Assembly (NCBI RefSeq): GCF_008831285.2
Contig: NC_045138.2
Coordinates: 32,709,934 to 32,769,933 of the forward strand
DNA: 60,000 nucleotides
Reading direction: 5' to 3'
Source of the DNA: Nymphaea colorata
Lineage: Eukaryota > Streptophyta > Magnoliopsida > Nymphaeales > Nymphaeaceae
Each line of letters opens with the position of its first letter. Position 1 is the first letter of the stretch. Position numbers and translations under genes: made by a program. A model generated the notes under the pieces. That model was given only the letters and a program-made list of their open reading frames with translations. It did not search any database and was not told the DNA's origin. This document shows positions 1-11,299 of the stretch, piece after piece.

Positions 1-515
1 TGTTCAGAAAGAGAATCGAGCCTAGCATCATCAGAATCTGCAAGACCCAATCCACGATTGATAGCATTTTCCTGGACAATGGGGAAAAAAGGTAAAACAC
101 ATTTCCCTTAGCCTAAAATTCAATTACCATGGAGCAAGCATATCAAGACGAACCAAACCAAAGACAGAACTCCAGGTAAAATCCAGAGAAAATTAGACTA
201 AACAGGAATCCACTAGATCATCAGATGCAATCTTACTTTATTGGGTGCTGCAGAAGCTTCAGCATGTCCATTGGGGTCATTCTGCTGTTCAGATGTAGAT
301 GTTTCTTTCTTCTTTTTCTGCCTTTGGATTTTTCTAACACAAGACTCAATGTAAACCAACTGATTCAATGCTACATGGCTTACAATAAAAAGGAATCTAC
401 TAAGTTTTGTAACTTTAACTGATATTGAAGTGTTGCCATTTCTACTCCCACTTTCAGCATTAGTTACATTACTGGTGCCATTGCAAGGAAAAGTAAGATT
501 CTGAGCCTTTTTAAC
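1..515. repeat. Left copy of an identical 515-bp direct repeat
   Basis: Bases 1-515 recur at 10288-10802 (offset 10287) with no difference that I can see, across exon and intron sequence of CAP-D2. The left end is set by the window edge, so the true repeat may be longer. The right end is abrupt: identity stops after TTTTTAAC, with CAP-D2 coding sequence continuing here and unrelated sequence beginning at 10803. Confidence 0.95.
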
Positions 516-1661
516 AACTTCAGCAGCCAAGATCTCAGGTCTCGGATGAATACAATATATTGCAGCAATGGCCTGGTCTGCAGCTGCGTACCAAATGTGT
601 TCTGGTAATGCAAAGCCATTTATTATATTCTGCAAAACCCTAAAAACCCTGCCACCGCTAGATATTATTTTCTTCTTATCCTCTTCAGAAAGCCTTTGAA
701 GTGCAACACATGCTGTTCTTGCAAGTAAAGGATCCTCCTTTGCCCATCATCCAAAGCCAAAATCTATAATTTCTTGCAAATGAACCCCAATGATCTTTGG
801 TGATGATTTGGCAGCCATGCAAAGAATTGAGAGTGCTCCACGGCATTGTTCTGCAGTTGCCCCGCTGACAATGAAATTAAAGAAATCCCACAAAGAAGAT
901 ATCTGAAAAATAAAAGAAACACTTAGACTGCTTCTTAGGTGAGCAAATGGGTAAAATGTGAAACGCTTCCAGCAGAAGAATAGTAACATCCATCAGACAA
1001 CCTCACTCAACAACAGAAAAAAGCAAAAAAAAAACATAACTAAATCTCAAAGTAAAAAGGCCCCCTAAGGATCATAAAGTGACACAAGATATTTCCCCTT
1101 GAACCTTCCTTTCCTCTCTCATACACCACCATTCAGCTTTACCATGTTAACTAAATGGTCTCATGTAATTGGTTAACAGAGAATCAAAATTATCAATGAG
1201 CCATATATTCAACATACCAATTCCACTGTGATTCAGAATTGGAGAATGAAACAACACCCTGCTCTAGAACCAGTATCATGATTAAGTGCCCGCAAATGAG
1301 GGGCTGCTTAACAAAATCCATATGATTCAATTTTGAAATCCATGCTATGTGGGTGAGCTGGTCCTGATCGAGATGTTAACAAAACGATATGAATGACCAC
1401 ACTGATTAAAGTGCAAATTTCCAGACTAGAGTCTACCTCAAAACTTCAGTGTAGTCAAACCAACAAAGCATTTGAAGATCTGGAAAGCTCAGTCCGCTCA
1501 AAAGCTAGTGGTAGTGGAGCTATCTTTTCTTAGAGCTCCATCTGCCTATCCAGACAGTTAGTTTAAGAACCTCCAGCTCAAGAAGATCAAGAGTTCTATG
1601 CCCAGTGTGTGTGTCTCGGCATAAACTAGTAGTTGTCTGCCCAAACACAGCTTCCAAATCA

Positions 1662-2155
1662 CAAGAGTTGGATGCTATGAGTGAAAAGGAAAATAACATT
1701 ATTATGAAACAAGAAGCAAGGATATTAGTCTTACATCTCTCTTTTCCAACATTACTTGGTTAAGACACCACAACTATCACAAGCTAGCACCAACATAGTG
1801 TTACATTGTAGGGTTCAGATCGGGAATCGGGTCGTTAACGGGTCTACTGGACTGATCCAGAAGATTACTATAAATAAGGGAATTGCGGGGGTCATTAGGG
1901 TTATCGATGAATTGGGGTCTTCTCCTATGGTGAGGGGGTTGCTCTAACGGGGTTAGGGCAGTGTGTGTGTGAGTTTGGGGGTTTTACCTTGTAAGGGTTG
2001 GTAGTTAGCAGGTGGCTGCAAGAGTTGGATGCTATGAGTGAAAAGGAAAATATCATTATTATGAAACAAGAAGCAAGGATATTAGCCTAACATCTCTCTT
2101 TTTCAACATTACTTGGTTAAGACAGCACAACTATCACAAGCTAGCACCAGCATAG
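1662..2155. repeat. 137-bp direct repeat flanking a 220-bp insert, inside the CAP-D2 intron
   Basis: Bases 1662-1798 and 2019-2155 are near-identical (period 357). Between them lies about 220 bp rich in GGG and TTAGGG-like words (1799-2018), unlike the AT-rich intron around it. This may be a local duplication with an insertion between the copies, or the remnant of a small element. No coding function is seen. The rest of the 1.57-kb intron (903-2471) shows nothing else recognisable. Confidence 0.8.
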
Positions 2156-5025
2156 CAGGCATAAGATACTAAAGAACTTGAGTAATAGTTATATGAAATG
2201 AATACATGATCAAGTCACAAACGTAAAAACCAACTCCACCATATCTTCACCATGCACACTTATACACACTGAAAAGTGAAAATGATAGGTTAAGTATGTA
2301 ATAGCCTAAACATTCACCAAAACCAATATTAGTCTTATTAGATTTGTTAAAATAAAGGACTTGCAACAACTGATTAAATACTTTCAGATTTCTGCACAAA
2401 TATTCATCCTAGCGCACAACATCTAATGGTTCAAACATAGATACGAAGATGCAAAGCCATAATAGCATTACCAATTTCTAGCAGCATCAATAATTGAACA
2501 TACAGTACTTGAAGGAATCTCCCTTTTTGAAACTAACGAACTAATGACACATTCCAAAGCTGCAAGATCACCTATACTAGAGTCTGTGGCAAGAATCAGT
2601 AAATTTCTAGCTGTTTCCATGGGGCTTTTCTTTGCATAGATTGTGATAAATGCACTAATCACAGCTCCGTAAATTGCTTTATCTTGGGAAAATACCTGTT
2701 CCAGGAAGAAAACAGGCATCGTCAGGGGCTCCCTAATATAATTCATGATTTCAGCATAATCATATACAGAATATAAGAAGCTAGTCCTACCAGTGGCAGC
2801 ATTTTTCGTAGAGATGCCTCTGCCCCCTCTATCTGAAATTGTCTGCATCTCATCAAAAAAAGGATGGCATTCTCAACATCAGAAGCAGATGGTGAAGCCA
2901 ACATTTGAACCAGAGTGGGCATGATTGATGATATGCACTTCGTGAATCTCAGTCCAGCCTCAAGTGAAGCAACCGATGCACGACTCTGTTCCAAGTTTCC
3001 AATATCTGGCAGACAATCAACTGAAATGCCTACTTCAACAGCAGGTGCACAACTATCAGAAAAACCATCTAAGATGTTGGAATGGCTCTTATTGTCAACA
3101 ACATCACCCATTCCATGCCCATGAACCTTTTGAGAGTCTGCCTCAACATTAACCTCACTGCTCTCAGAAGAACCATTGGGTAATAGTTGTTGAAGCCTTT
3201 TGTTGTATTTCTCCAGAATCCCTTCAAATGAAGCAGTTCGCAATTGCGGTCCAAATGGATTGTACTGCAACATTGTGATCAGTAGATTCAACCGCAGATT
3301 TTCTCACGAGTGCAGACTTATCTTCAAGCCGCCCAACAGCAACCAGTGCAACCTCATTCCACAATCCAATGGATACTGCATGTTCTTCACAAAGATCTGC
3401 CCACACCTGAAGAACTTTGCTTCGAGTATATGCTGAAACATCTCTACACCTCTCCAGCATCATTTCCAGCATTGACTGCTTACCACGCAATCGAAGTGCT
3501 ACTCCAGCTGGATCTCCATCTACATCCTTGAATGCCTTAGCAATTAACTTCCCGAATACCCCAATAAGTCCATTTCTAATCTTATATGACTCGCCTCCAA
3601 AGTGGGGTACCAGCATACCAACATTCGTAGCCACAAGCTTTGGCAACCTGTCAGCAAGTTCTGTTAGGAATCTTCCCACGTTATCGGCACCAGAAGTGTC
3701 CCTCAAGTAGTCCTTTGGATTCGTTCGGCTAATTTCCCTTATCAAAGCAACTGCAAGGCTGCCATCTGAATATTTGTGCTCTGCCCATCCGACCAAATCA
3801 GCCATGTGAGTTGGAAGGAAACCAAACTTGTGAATCATGTGCAATATCATCGCGGCTGACTGCATGGTATAGTGATACCCAGTAGCACAAATTCCGACTA
3901 TCCTACAAAGCGCATCTTTTACCTCTGCATCCCTCAGTAATGCCGAATTCTCGAACAAAGTGAAGGTCGAACTACAATGCGGAACCAAGAAAGAAGCCAA
4001 AGTCATACTTCATTAGATAAAACAACCATTAGTTTTAAAAACTATTTAAAAGCAAATAACGTCGCCTAGACACGTCTAAGTGAAATGACTTCTAATGGTG
4101 TATTTTTTCCAACACTCAAAATATCATTCCACAAGAAAATATAGGCAAACCTAATTTTTCAGACATAAACTAAAAACATCAGAGCAACGTCTACAAAATA
4201 ACTCGAGCGATTGATGATCTGCAACCAAAAAAAAAAATTCGCAAATTGTATAGATCTTCTTACCTGACAAGGATTACCTAGATAGGTAATCTTCATCCAA
4301 CTCCGATTTACCAAACAACGACTGAAGATCAATCTCAAGAGAATCGGCCACCAACCCAATAATTTGTCCTCGCTGTAGTTCCCAATTCCATGACTCTGCC
4401 GCATGCTTCTTCCTCCCCTTTCCACGTATACAGGAAAAAAACTCAGAAATTGTCTTAAAGTCAAAAAGCAAATAAGAGGGGGAAATTTTGACAAACCTTT
4501 TGGTGGCTAGCCGCAGCAGCCCGCGAAGCCTGGTTCGCGAAACCAGGATGAGGACGATGGATAACAGGGAGTAGGTGTAGATTTTGAATGCATTGAGATA
4601 GGAAGCCAACCGGTCAGGAGCGGAAAATGCTTCCGCTTCTTCAGGAGACCGCGACAGGCAGGATATGTTCGGGATCAGCATGCTGAAATTCGACCGGAGG
4701 CTCTCGACGAGGGATACCTTTGACGGTGGTAGGAGGTGCGGGAATCCCCTGACGATAGAGTAAATCTGATCGAACAACTCCTGCTCCTCGACACAGAACA
4801 ATTCCATATCCGATAGCCGCCTTCGATGAATTGGAATCTGCTGGTACAAAAGGGCAACAGTGAGGGGATAGATAATGGAGGGTGGAAGGTACCCTTGACA
4901 ATCTCCTCGATCTCGGAAGGTGAGCAGACGGCGACGTCGACAGGATGCTGAACGAACAGGCTGATTCTGTCCTCTGGTTCCTCTTCGAGATCCGTTATCG
5001 TTTTGGGGATGACGAAGGGCGCCAT

Positions 5026-5330
5026 GGATGGCCAGACGATGAAGCTCTTCGGCTTCCACGAGATCGAGAGGGAGGGAGCGAGAGACTGAAAGAGCGGGAA
5101 ACTTTTGGCGCAAACGATCCCGTAACCGCTTAAGCAAGCCTCGGCACCGGGTCTCGGGTATCCAGTACCCGGTCCGACTCGAGCCCGAGCTCTGACCCGG
5201 AAAAACGAGACCCGGGCTGGTCCGACTCATTTATCGGGACGGCTCGGATGGGTCCGATAAACTTGAATCGAGTCTGATAATTATTTTTTTAATTTTTATT
5301 AATTTATATATATATATTTATAATGTTTTA
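5026..5330 (-). promoter_or_regulatory. 5' flank of CAP-D2 copy A
   Basis: Directly upstream of the CAP-D2 ATG is a GC-rich stretch (5110-5270) built of degenerate GGGTCCGACTCG / ACCCGG-type words, then an abrupt switch to AT-rich DNA with a TATATATATATT run near 5306-5318. The AT run could serve as a TATA region for the minus-strand gene, but a promoter is inferred only from position. Confidence 0.25.
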
Positions 5331-5630
5331 TTACACTTAATTATTTATATGTATTAAATTTAAGTCCCTTTGTAAACGGATCCTGATCTTCATATCACAA
5401 AATTGGGAACGTGAACCTTGTACAGATATAAGGAAAAGGAATTGTTGGTAGGGCGGGAAACATGAACGCACACCTTTGGCTAATTTTTTTTTTATCTTCG
5501 ACGCGAAAGCAATGTTGTCCATTCAAATATTTGTTGTAGTGCATAGAAAAGAAAGCAACGTTGAGACGGTAGTTGCGTTGATGAACGCTGAGAACGTTGA
5601 CAAGGGAAATAACAATCAACCATTTTTCGT
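5331..5630. other. AT-rich intergenic stretch, no gene recognised
   Basis: Short open frames exist (for example 5476-5712 plus) but none resembles a known protein or has an intron/exon context. Its right part merges into the dispersed repeat starting near 5630. Confidence 0.4.
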
Positions 5631-5826
5631 GTTAGAGAGAACTTTACCAATTCTTATGACATTTATTTTTGTTCCATTGAAGATCTTCAGTAACACGATG
5701 GAACGGCACTGAATGTCTAAAAGTTTTTATTATAACTACATTTCATATACATCTCATGATATTAGCAAAAATCGCCAACATTAATCCCTGTGAGCCATTG
5801 ACAGGATTACAATTGATGCTTTAGTT
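5630..5826. repeat. Diverged direct repeat, copy 1
   Basis: About 190 bp resemble 7395-7580: both contain AGAGAG..TTTACCA..TCTTATG, then TTGAAGATCTTCAGTA, then TTATTATAACTACATTTCAT and TACATCTCATGATATTA, with substitutions and small indels. The two copies bracket the aluminium-resistance-like fragment, as LTRs or segment ends might, but no PBS, polypurine tract or TG..CA ends were identified. Confidence 0.6.
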
Positions 5827-6306
5827 CCAAATGCTCAAAAGGAAACTGCACCTACTGGCTCACTCGGTAGGTTGAGGTGCTTTGCTCTTCTATGGCAATT
5901 GTTCATATTCTCATGTATGGCAATTTTTCTGAACATTTTATATGTGTTTTCAGGACAACGTTGTTTCAGTGGAGGGGAAGTTTGTGTAGTGGATGCACCT
6001 GGAATACGGGAACTTCTCCGTGTGGTAATGACTAAATGTGGGAACTTCACAACTCTGCGAGGGAACAGCGACCACGAATTTGTATCTTCTCATTCCTTGC
6101 AGAATGCCAGAACCACATAAAACGGTGTTCAGAGCCAGAACAAACTTTAGATGCTTCTAAACATTGTAAAGCCTTCAAAATTTTCCTCAAGCGAGATGGA
6201 CACACCAAGTCATATCATAAAAATACTCAAATTCTTTAGAGGATTCGTGTTATATCTATCTCAGTTAAATATGATAAAACTACCCGAATTTTTAACCAAC
6301 AAACAG

Positions 6307-6502
6307 CATTTTGCTGGGTGCGCCCGCGAAGCACTAGATAAAGCTTTTGCAGAATTTGTTGGTGCAGAATCAGCAATAGTTCGCTCTCAGGTTCTAGGAT
6401 ACTACTAATCATTTATTGACACATACTGATCCATGAAAGGTGTGCATGTCAACTTATGGAAATTTTCCGCTGCAGTTTTTCTCAGGCACTCGTGCTATGT
6501 AG
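6307..6502 (+). pseudogene. Fragment of aluminium-resistance / methionine-gamma-lyase-like PLP enzyme
   Basis: Exon 6307-6390 encodes HFAGCAREALDKAFAEFVGA and continues ESAIVRSQ, followed by a GT donor (CAG|GTTCTA). After an 85-bp intron ending TGCAG, 6476-6499 encodes FFSGTRAM and then hits TAG at 6500-6502. In the family of PLP-dependent enzymes annotated as methionine gamma-lyase or aluminium-resistance protein, this region reads HFAGSTGYG..GREALD.AFAEI.GAE.A.VR.QFFSGTHA. The glycine-rich STGYG stretch is deleted here, the ORF ends just after SGT, and neither the PLP lysine region nor a start is present. It is therefore a short, spliced-gene-derived relic. Neighbouring ORFs at 5872-6240 are not recognised as part of it. 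Confidence 0.6.
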
Positions 6503-7394
6503 CCTATATCCTGTGCATTTGTTTTCTGTTTTAAGACCTGGCCATGCGGTTAGCAAAATAAACAAACTCAGCTGTACATTCTGCTAATTGTTGTTGTTCT
6601 AGAATGAGGTCAAATCTGTTAGGTTTCAGAACGTTTACAGTTAATCTTCTAAGAGTTATTTACATTATATTGTTTAATAGACAAAGGTAAATTCTAGTTT
6701 GCCATATACAATCACAGATTGGTTGTTTAGATGCTCTAATTCTAAATTCAAAACAAATCAATTCATCTCCATTAAGTTTCACATTTCTTGAAATCGACAA
6801 ACAAAGACTGTTGTCATCGATAGCGTGGGAGTTCCTTAACCAAGAACAATCCACAGCTGAATAGGGCACCGATGATGGTCCCTGCAAGCTCCAACGCAAG
6901 AGGCGGCGTCGCAGCTTCTTAATCAAGAGAAGCGACAGTTGTAATTTTCTTCTTATAGACTTTTTTTTTAATAAAAAATAAATTTTTTGTAACTCTCTCT
7001 CTCTCTCTTATATATAGAGACATGCACATCAATATTGTTGATTATGTAGCCAAATTAGTCATGTTCGACCAAAACAATTGACAACAGTATATATTACAGA
7101 CATTACACAATTCGTCAAGCTCCGATCAAAAAATAGTGTTGTTCACGCTACCACCAACGTGAAACTGAGAGGGTTTGTCAGAGCTTTTGAAGCTCCAACG
7201 CTTAACAAAAGTATTGCTGCTATCATCGATGTAAAGCACAATCATCGCTCAAATCAATGACGGGATACAAAATTATCGCCACAACCACCGACACCGTAAA
7301 AAAAGTCTAAGCTAAATCAGCAAACGAGACCTTCACCAACGCCCTTGGCATCACGTCTTCCACATTAGAGCTGTTGATTTTAGTCGCGAAAGCT
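6503..7394. other. Intergenic, no gene recognised
   Basis: AT-rich with a CT/TA microsatellite at about 6995-7017. The stretch 7078-7260 is open on the plus strand and less AT-biased, but matches no family I know and lacks a convincing start. It continues, with stops, into the second copy of the 190-bp repeat. Confidence 0.4.
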
Positions 7395-7580
7395 GTCAGA
7401 GAGTCTTTACCAGCTCTTATGGATCTTTTTTTTCATTGAAGATCTTCAGTAGCACAATAGAACGCCACTGAATATCTAAATTTTTATTATAACTACATTT
7501 CATATACATCTCATGATATTAACAAAAATCAGTTGCCAAAATTTGTCCCTGTGAGATATTTACAGGATTATAATTGGATG
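7395..7580. repeat. Diverged direct repeat, copy 2
   Basis: Pairs with 5630-5826 in the same orientation, spacing about 1.76 kb. The strongest shared blocks are TTGAAGATCTTCAGTA near 7436-7452 and CATATACATCTCATGATATT at about 7500-7520. Confidence 0.6.
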
Positions 7581-7836
7581 ACTCAAGAATCACTTCGTGT
7601 GTGCTTACCGAAGAAAGCCTTATAGTGAGTTAAGAAATGTCCTCGCGCATGGTATCAACATTTTTGAGTAGTAGTATACATCAAAAAAGGCTTATCCCAT
7701 CAAGCGGCGGACCCCTGACGGCCACCTCTGCCATTTGTGTGAGTGGGCGAAATTTTTCTGCTTAGAACAGAGAGAGAGAGAGAGAGATTAAACAAAATGC
7801 ATGCATCGTTGATCATTGCAATAAAAGAAACTGCAC

Positions 7837-10802
7837 CTTGTTTATGATAGCTCTGAAGTGGGAAACCACCGACTCTTCTGATAAGACATGTTCATAGCTC
7901 TCAAAGGACTCAAAAAGTTTGTTGATCCCCTTTTCTGTTAGGGACAACTGTGAAAGGCAGTAAGCTATTCCTTCCCATTGTTTAACATCTGCAGTACAGT
8001 GTGCAACATCAATCAATCCAAGCTAATGAACAGGGAGTTATGGCTCCGCAAACAGATGAGGAAACTAAGCAAATAATATTCATAATGTAAGATATGTTTC
8101 TAAGAAGAATCTCCAGTTTCAGCCATGGTACATCCTAAAACAAAATAGAAATATTGCTGCATGTAACTTCTCCATATATAGCAAACACTTCTGGTTAGAT
8201 GTCATCTAAGTTTCAGGATGCATATCTAAGAGGTAAAACAATACACTGGTGGCAAAGTTAGTTTAAGAAAATTTTCAAAAATCTTAATGTTATAATAAAT
8301 CAAAGAGTAGAATATTGAAAAACAAAACATGCATATGTTCAAAAAAGGGCAGCTTAGAAACTCGACTGAAAAATATGTAGTAGACAAATTTGAATTTTGG
8401 TGGCACTAAACATAATGCAACAGTAGATGAATATACTCCTTTTTTTAAATCCTCAGGTCTTAACATGATGAAATTATTCAAACAGACACAGAAAATTCCA
8501 AAAGCAAATAGTAAGTTTTGTTAAAAAAAAAAACTACTTAATAGGAGAAAATGTAGGAATTCAGCAAAAGGGGCCACAATCACATGCAGAGATCTATCCC
8601 ATCAGCTTCTACACGTCACGAACGACAACGAGCAGCACAAGCAAAAAGCCAGTTTGGAAATGTGAATGAAGAAGGCTTCTGACCTCACCACTGTTTTATA
8701 AAGAAAAGGAAAATCCAAATGTTTTAAGATGCCTGCTATACTGCACGGTGAATCCTCCAAGCTACATTGCAAAACAGTAAAGCTGCTGTGCCTCGTGCTA
8801 TGCTAGGCCTTAGAATATCTTTCAAGAGCAGGCCTTGCATGCTCACGAATTCATTGCAATTAAGAGAAAAAAAAAAAACTTGTTTTGACATTAATAATCT
8901 TCAAGGTGATTGTTTTCTTTTTGTGGCACCATAGCTATAGGCTGGTTTTACAAACATCACCAACTCACTGTATCTTCTGTCTTCCAATAACCAAAAATGA
9001 TTGGTGATGACTTCATTCTTGTTCAGAGAAAGAAAATGAAAAGTCCACAAACAGCAGATACAAGTTTTAATACACACTCCAATTCTATAAAACTACAGGA
9101 GGAAAAAAATACAGATCAAAATATTTGCAAAACATGCAAGAACATTTCTCCAAAGGAAGTGCACATGCAACCCACCAATCGTTCCACAGAACCTATTACA
9201 AAGCTTCTCAACCAGACCTTCCATTTGCTTGTCCTACAAAAATTTAAATATCAGAAAGGGAGTGGAAGGACGAGACTGGAAGAACAGTTACATTGCATGT
9301 ACAATGCAAACTGAAGCACCTTTTTAATTAACCCAATTAGGAACTGCACAATGCTGCAAAAAGTTTGTTCAGCGAAGTTCTGGTTGGACAGTCTGCTAAG
9401 AATGTCTGGCAGGAAATTGTAGACAGGATTGCTTCCTACAAAGGGACAACATGTTGGCATATTTAACATAATCTTGTTGTACCAGTTGTTAAAAGTCCAG
9501 AGTTGTAGCTTAAAATTTAAATTTGTTACCCTTCTTTGACAATTCATGGAAAAAAAACTTGGCTGAATTTGAGATCCTGTCATCCACATCTTCTAATTGA
9601 ACAGCCATTTCATTAATGCAACCCTTTGCCTGGTCAACAAGCATTCCACGTGTAACTTGGTATTTTCTCCTAAACAACAGTGTACCAAAAGTATCTTTGG
9701 CCAAAATAAGTACCTTCATCATGTCATTCAGAATGAGATGAGAAAGGACCAGAACAGCATTTTTTCGGACAGATATTGCAGGATCACAAAGCCGAGCATA
9801 CATGTTCTCTTTCCATGGCTCTAATAGATTAGGAAAACGCACTGACAAATCTCCAAGAGCTATTGTACAATTGGAACGAACAGTTTCACGTGGTGCATTC
9901 TCAGCAACAGTGAATAGAAGCTGCAGATTTGCTTCACTGCTAATGGTTTGGCTTACACAGTTAGGATTTGCAATACGGGCCATGTTATTTTTATCCAAAT
10001 TGCATGAGATAATGATCAGATACTTTACCAAAAGTTAGCATCAATTAGCATCAACTTGCAGAGAGCCAGCATACCAGCAGCTTGTAACTCAGGGTACTAC
10101 AGACATAAATGGGCATATTAATTTTCCCAGGCTCATAAAGACAGTAGTCTTAAAGATTTAGTATTCAACAAAACCACTCACCTGCTGCATTGAGCCGAAG
10201 TTCCTACATAGTTTCGCAACAAGAGGAGCACATAGCCCAATTAAATTTTTATCAGTTGAACCACCTGAAATAATATCCTTCTCAGCTTGTTCAGAAAGAG
10301 AATCGAGCCTAGCATCATCAGAATCTGCAAGACCCAATCCACGATTGATAGCATTTTCCTGGACAATGGGGAAAAAAGGTAAAACACATTTCCCTTAGCC
10401 TAAAATTCAATTACCATGGAGCAAGCATATCAAGACGAACCAAACCAAAGACAGAACTCCAGGTAAAATCCAGAGAAAATTAGACTAAACAGGAATCCAC
10501 TAGATCATCAGATGCAATCTTACTTTATTGGGTGCTGCAGAAGCTTCAGCATGTCCATTGGGGTCATTCTGCTGTTCAGATGTAGATGTTTCTTTCTTCT
10601 TTTTCTGCCTTTGGATTTTTCTAACACAAGACTCAATGTAAACCAACTGATTCAATGCTACATGGCTTACAATAAAAAGGAATCTACTAAGTTTTGTAAC
10701 TTTAACTGATATTGAAGTGTTGCCATTTCTACTCCCACTTTCAGCATTAGTTACATTACTGGTGCCATTGCAAGGAAAAGTAAGATTCTGAGCCTTTTTA
10801 AC
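7837..10802 (-). pseudogene. CAP-D2: Condensin CAP-D2, copy B, internal-to-late exons only
   Basis: Reading minus from the breakpoint at 10802: 10802-10524 (end of the exon ending AEASAAPNK), 10358-10192 (ENAINRGLGLADSDD..LCRNFGSMQQ), 10096-10029 (YPELQAAGMLALCKLM), 9940-9714 (EANLQLLFTVAENAPRETV, then SNCTIALGDLSVRFPNLL), 9629-9530 (GCINEMAVQLEDVDDRIS), 9435-9320 (NPVYNFLPDILSRLSNQNF), 9233 to about 9171 (DKQMEGLVEKLCNRF), 7988-7837 (VKQWEGIAYCLSQLSLTEKG). All introns have GT-AG ends and the exons I read are free of stops. This is the Cnd1 C-terminal region of the family. There is no 5' half: 10803 onward is unrelated. The last exon of the family (after IINK) is not convincingly present; KNFAHSHK near 7757 is a weak candidate. 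It could be a truncated duplicate or a misassembled piece of the same gene as copy A. Confidence 0.8.
10288..10802. repeat. Right copy of the identical 515-bp direct repeat
   Basis: Identical to 1-515. It continues leftward without a break into copy-B CAP-D2 intron and exons, so the duplicated unit probably extends beyond the window on the other side. The right breakpoint is at 10802/10803. Confidence 0.95.
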
Positions 10803-11075
10803 TTTAGTTACATTATTGGCTTAGTGCTTTCGAAGCAAACTCCCCACGAGGTAGATTGTCACACTGTTTTTTCTTATTTCCATGTCAACAGTATCCATAT
10901 CAACATCACCAACAACAACAATGACAACACAAATCCAACTCCAAATCTTCTTCTATTGATGGACCGCACGCAGCATAAAACTTCTTCTATTTCAAGTGTT
11001 ACTGGAGTCGATTCGAATCCAACTCCAGATCTTACTCTGATAACAGTCAACACAAATCAAATCCAAGTATGCCTC
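10803..11075. other. Unassigned sequence right of the duplication breakpoint
   Basis: Open on the plus strand from 10824, with Asn/Thr-rich simple composition (ACAACA-type repeats). No family is recognised. Codon-like openness here is probably compositional. Confidence 0.3.
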
Positions 11076-11299
11076 GACAACTTGAATTTGGGTTCAAATC
11101 AAATATGGATTTGGGTACGATATGTATTTTTTTTTTTTGGTTGGCTTCTTATGTTTCAATTGCTTTGTTTGGGAGAGAGTCTACATAGTTTTGCGGCGAA
11201 GTTTTTTAGATGCGTGCAGGGAGGTCAGATCTCCATTTTAAGTACGACACCAAGGCAAGGAAGACAGAACTGCTGGCCCACTTGCTGAGCTTGCTTTGA
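11076..11299. repeat. Dispersed repeat, copy 1
   Basis: Matches 15037-15234 in the same orientation: GACAACTTGAATTTGGG, a T-run, GGCTTCTTATGTTT, GCTTTGTTTGGGAGAGA, ATGCGTGCAGG, GGTCAGATCTCCATTTTAAG, TACGACACCAAGGCA. Copy 1 is about 25 bp longer. A plus-strand frame after the T-run reads MRAGRSDLHFKYDTKA..ELL and stops at TGA. The family is unknown to me; it may be a 3' exon of a gene or element copied twice. Confidence 0.75.

Larger units (their letters stand above)
1..5025 (-). pseudogene. CAP-D2: Condensin complex subunit 1 (CAP-D2/Cnd1), copy A, 5' part, disrupted
   Basis: CAP-D2 is the HEAT-repeat regulatory subunit of condensin I, which compacts mitotic chromosomes. Seen: start ATG at 5025 (MAPFVIPKTITDLEEEPED), then exons at about 5025-4892, 4840-4497 (ELFCVEEQELFDQ), 4417-4278 (GRKKHAAESWNWE), 3971-2791 (SGADNVGRFL, LVPHFGGESYKIRN, ERCRDVSAYTRSKVLQVWA), 2695-2472 (FSQDKAIY), 902-237 (SLWDFF, VALNQLVYIESC) and 71 leftwards off the window. 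These blocks follow plant CAP-D2 in order. Splice sites look usable. Two firm lesions: an extra G near 3292 shifts VRKSA out of frame with NLLITMLQ without an intron, and codon TGA at 747-749 interrupts FGFG-WAKEDPLLART where an Arg is expected. The first two introns need non-obvious donors to keep frame. The last large intron (903-2471) carries a direct repeat. Read as a pseudogene; a consensus error at the GG run could explain the frameshift but not easily the stop. Confidence 0.85.

Noticed and set aside
1756-1947. 63-codon frame in the CAP-D2 intron
   Set aside because: It lies across the repeat/insert boundary and has no family resemblance.
1799-2018. Telomere-like GGGTTAGGG words
   Set aside because: Only isolated words occur, no tandem TTTAGGG array.
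4498-4570. Extra frameshift in CAP-D2 exon 2
   Set aside because: Reading frame can be kept by a weak alternative donor (CTG|GTTTCG), so it is not counted as a firm lesion.
5872-6120. Plus-strand frame with a hydrophobic start and GQRCFSGGEVCVVDAPG
   Set aside because: Could be mistaken for part of the aluminium-resistance relic, but it does not match that family and contains an intron-like TTTTCAG within.
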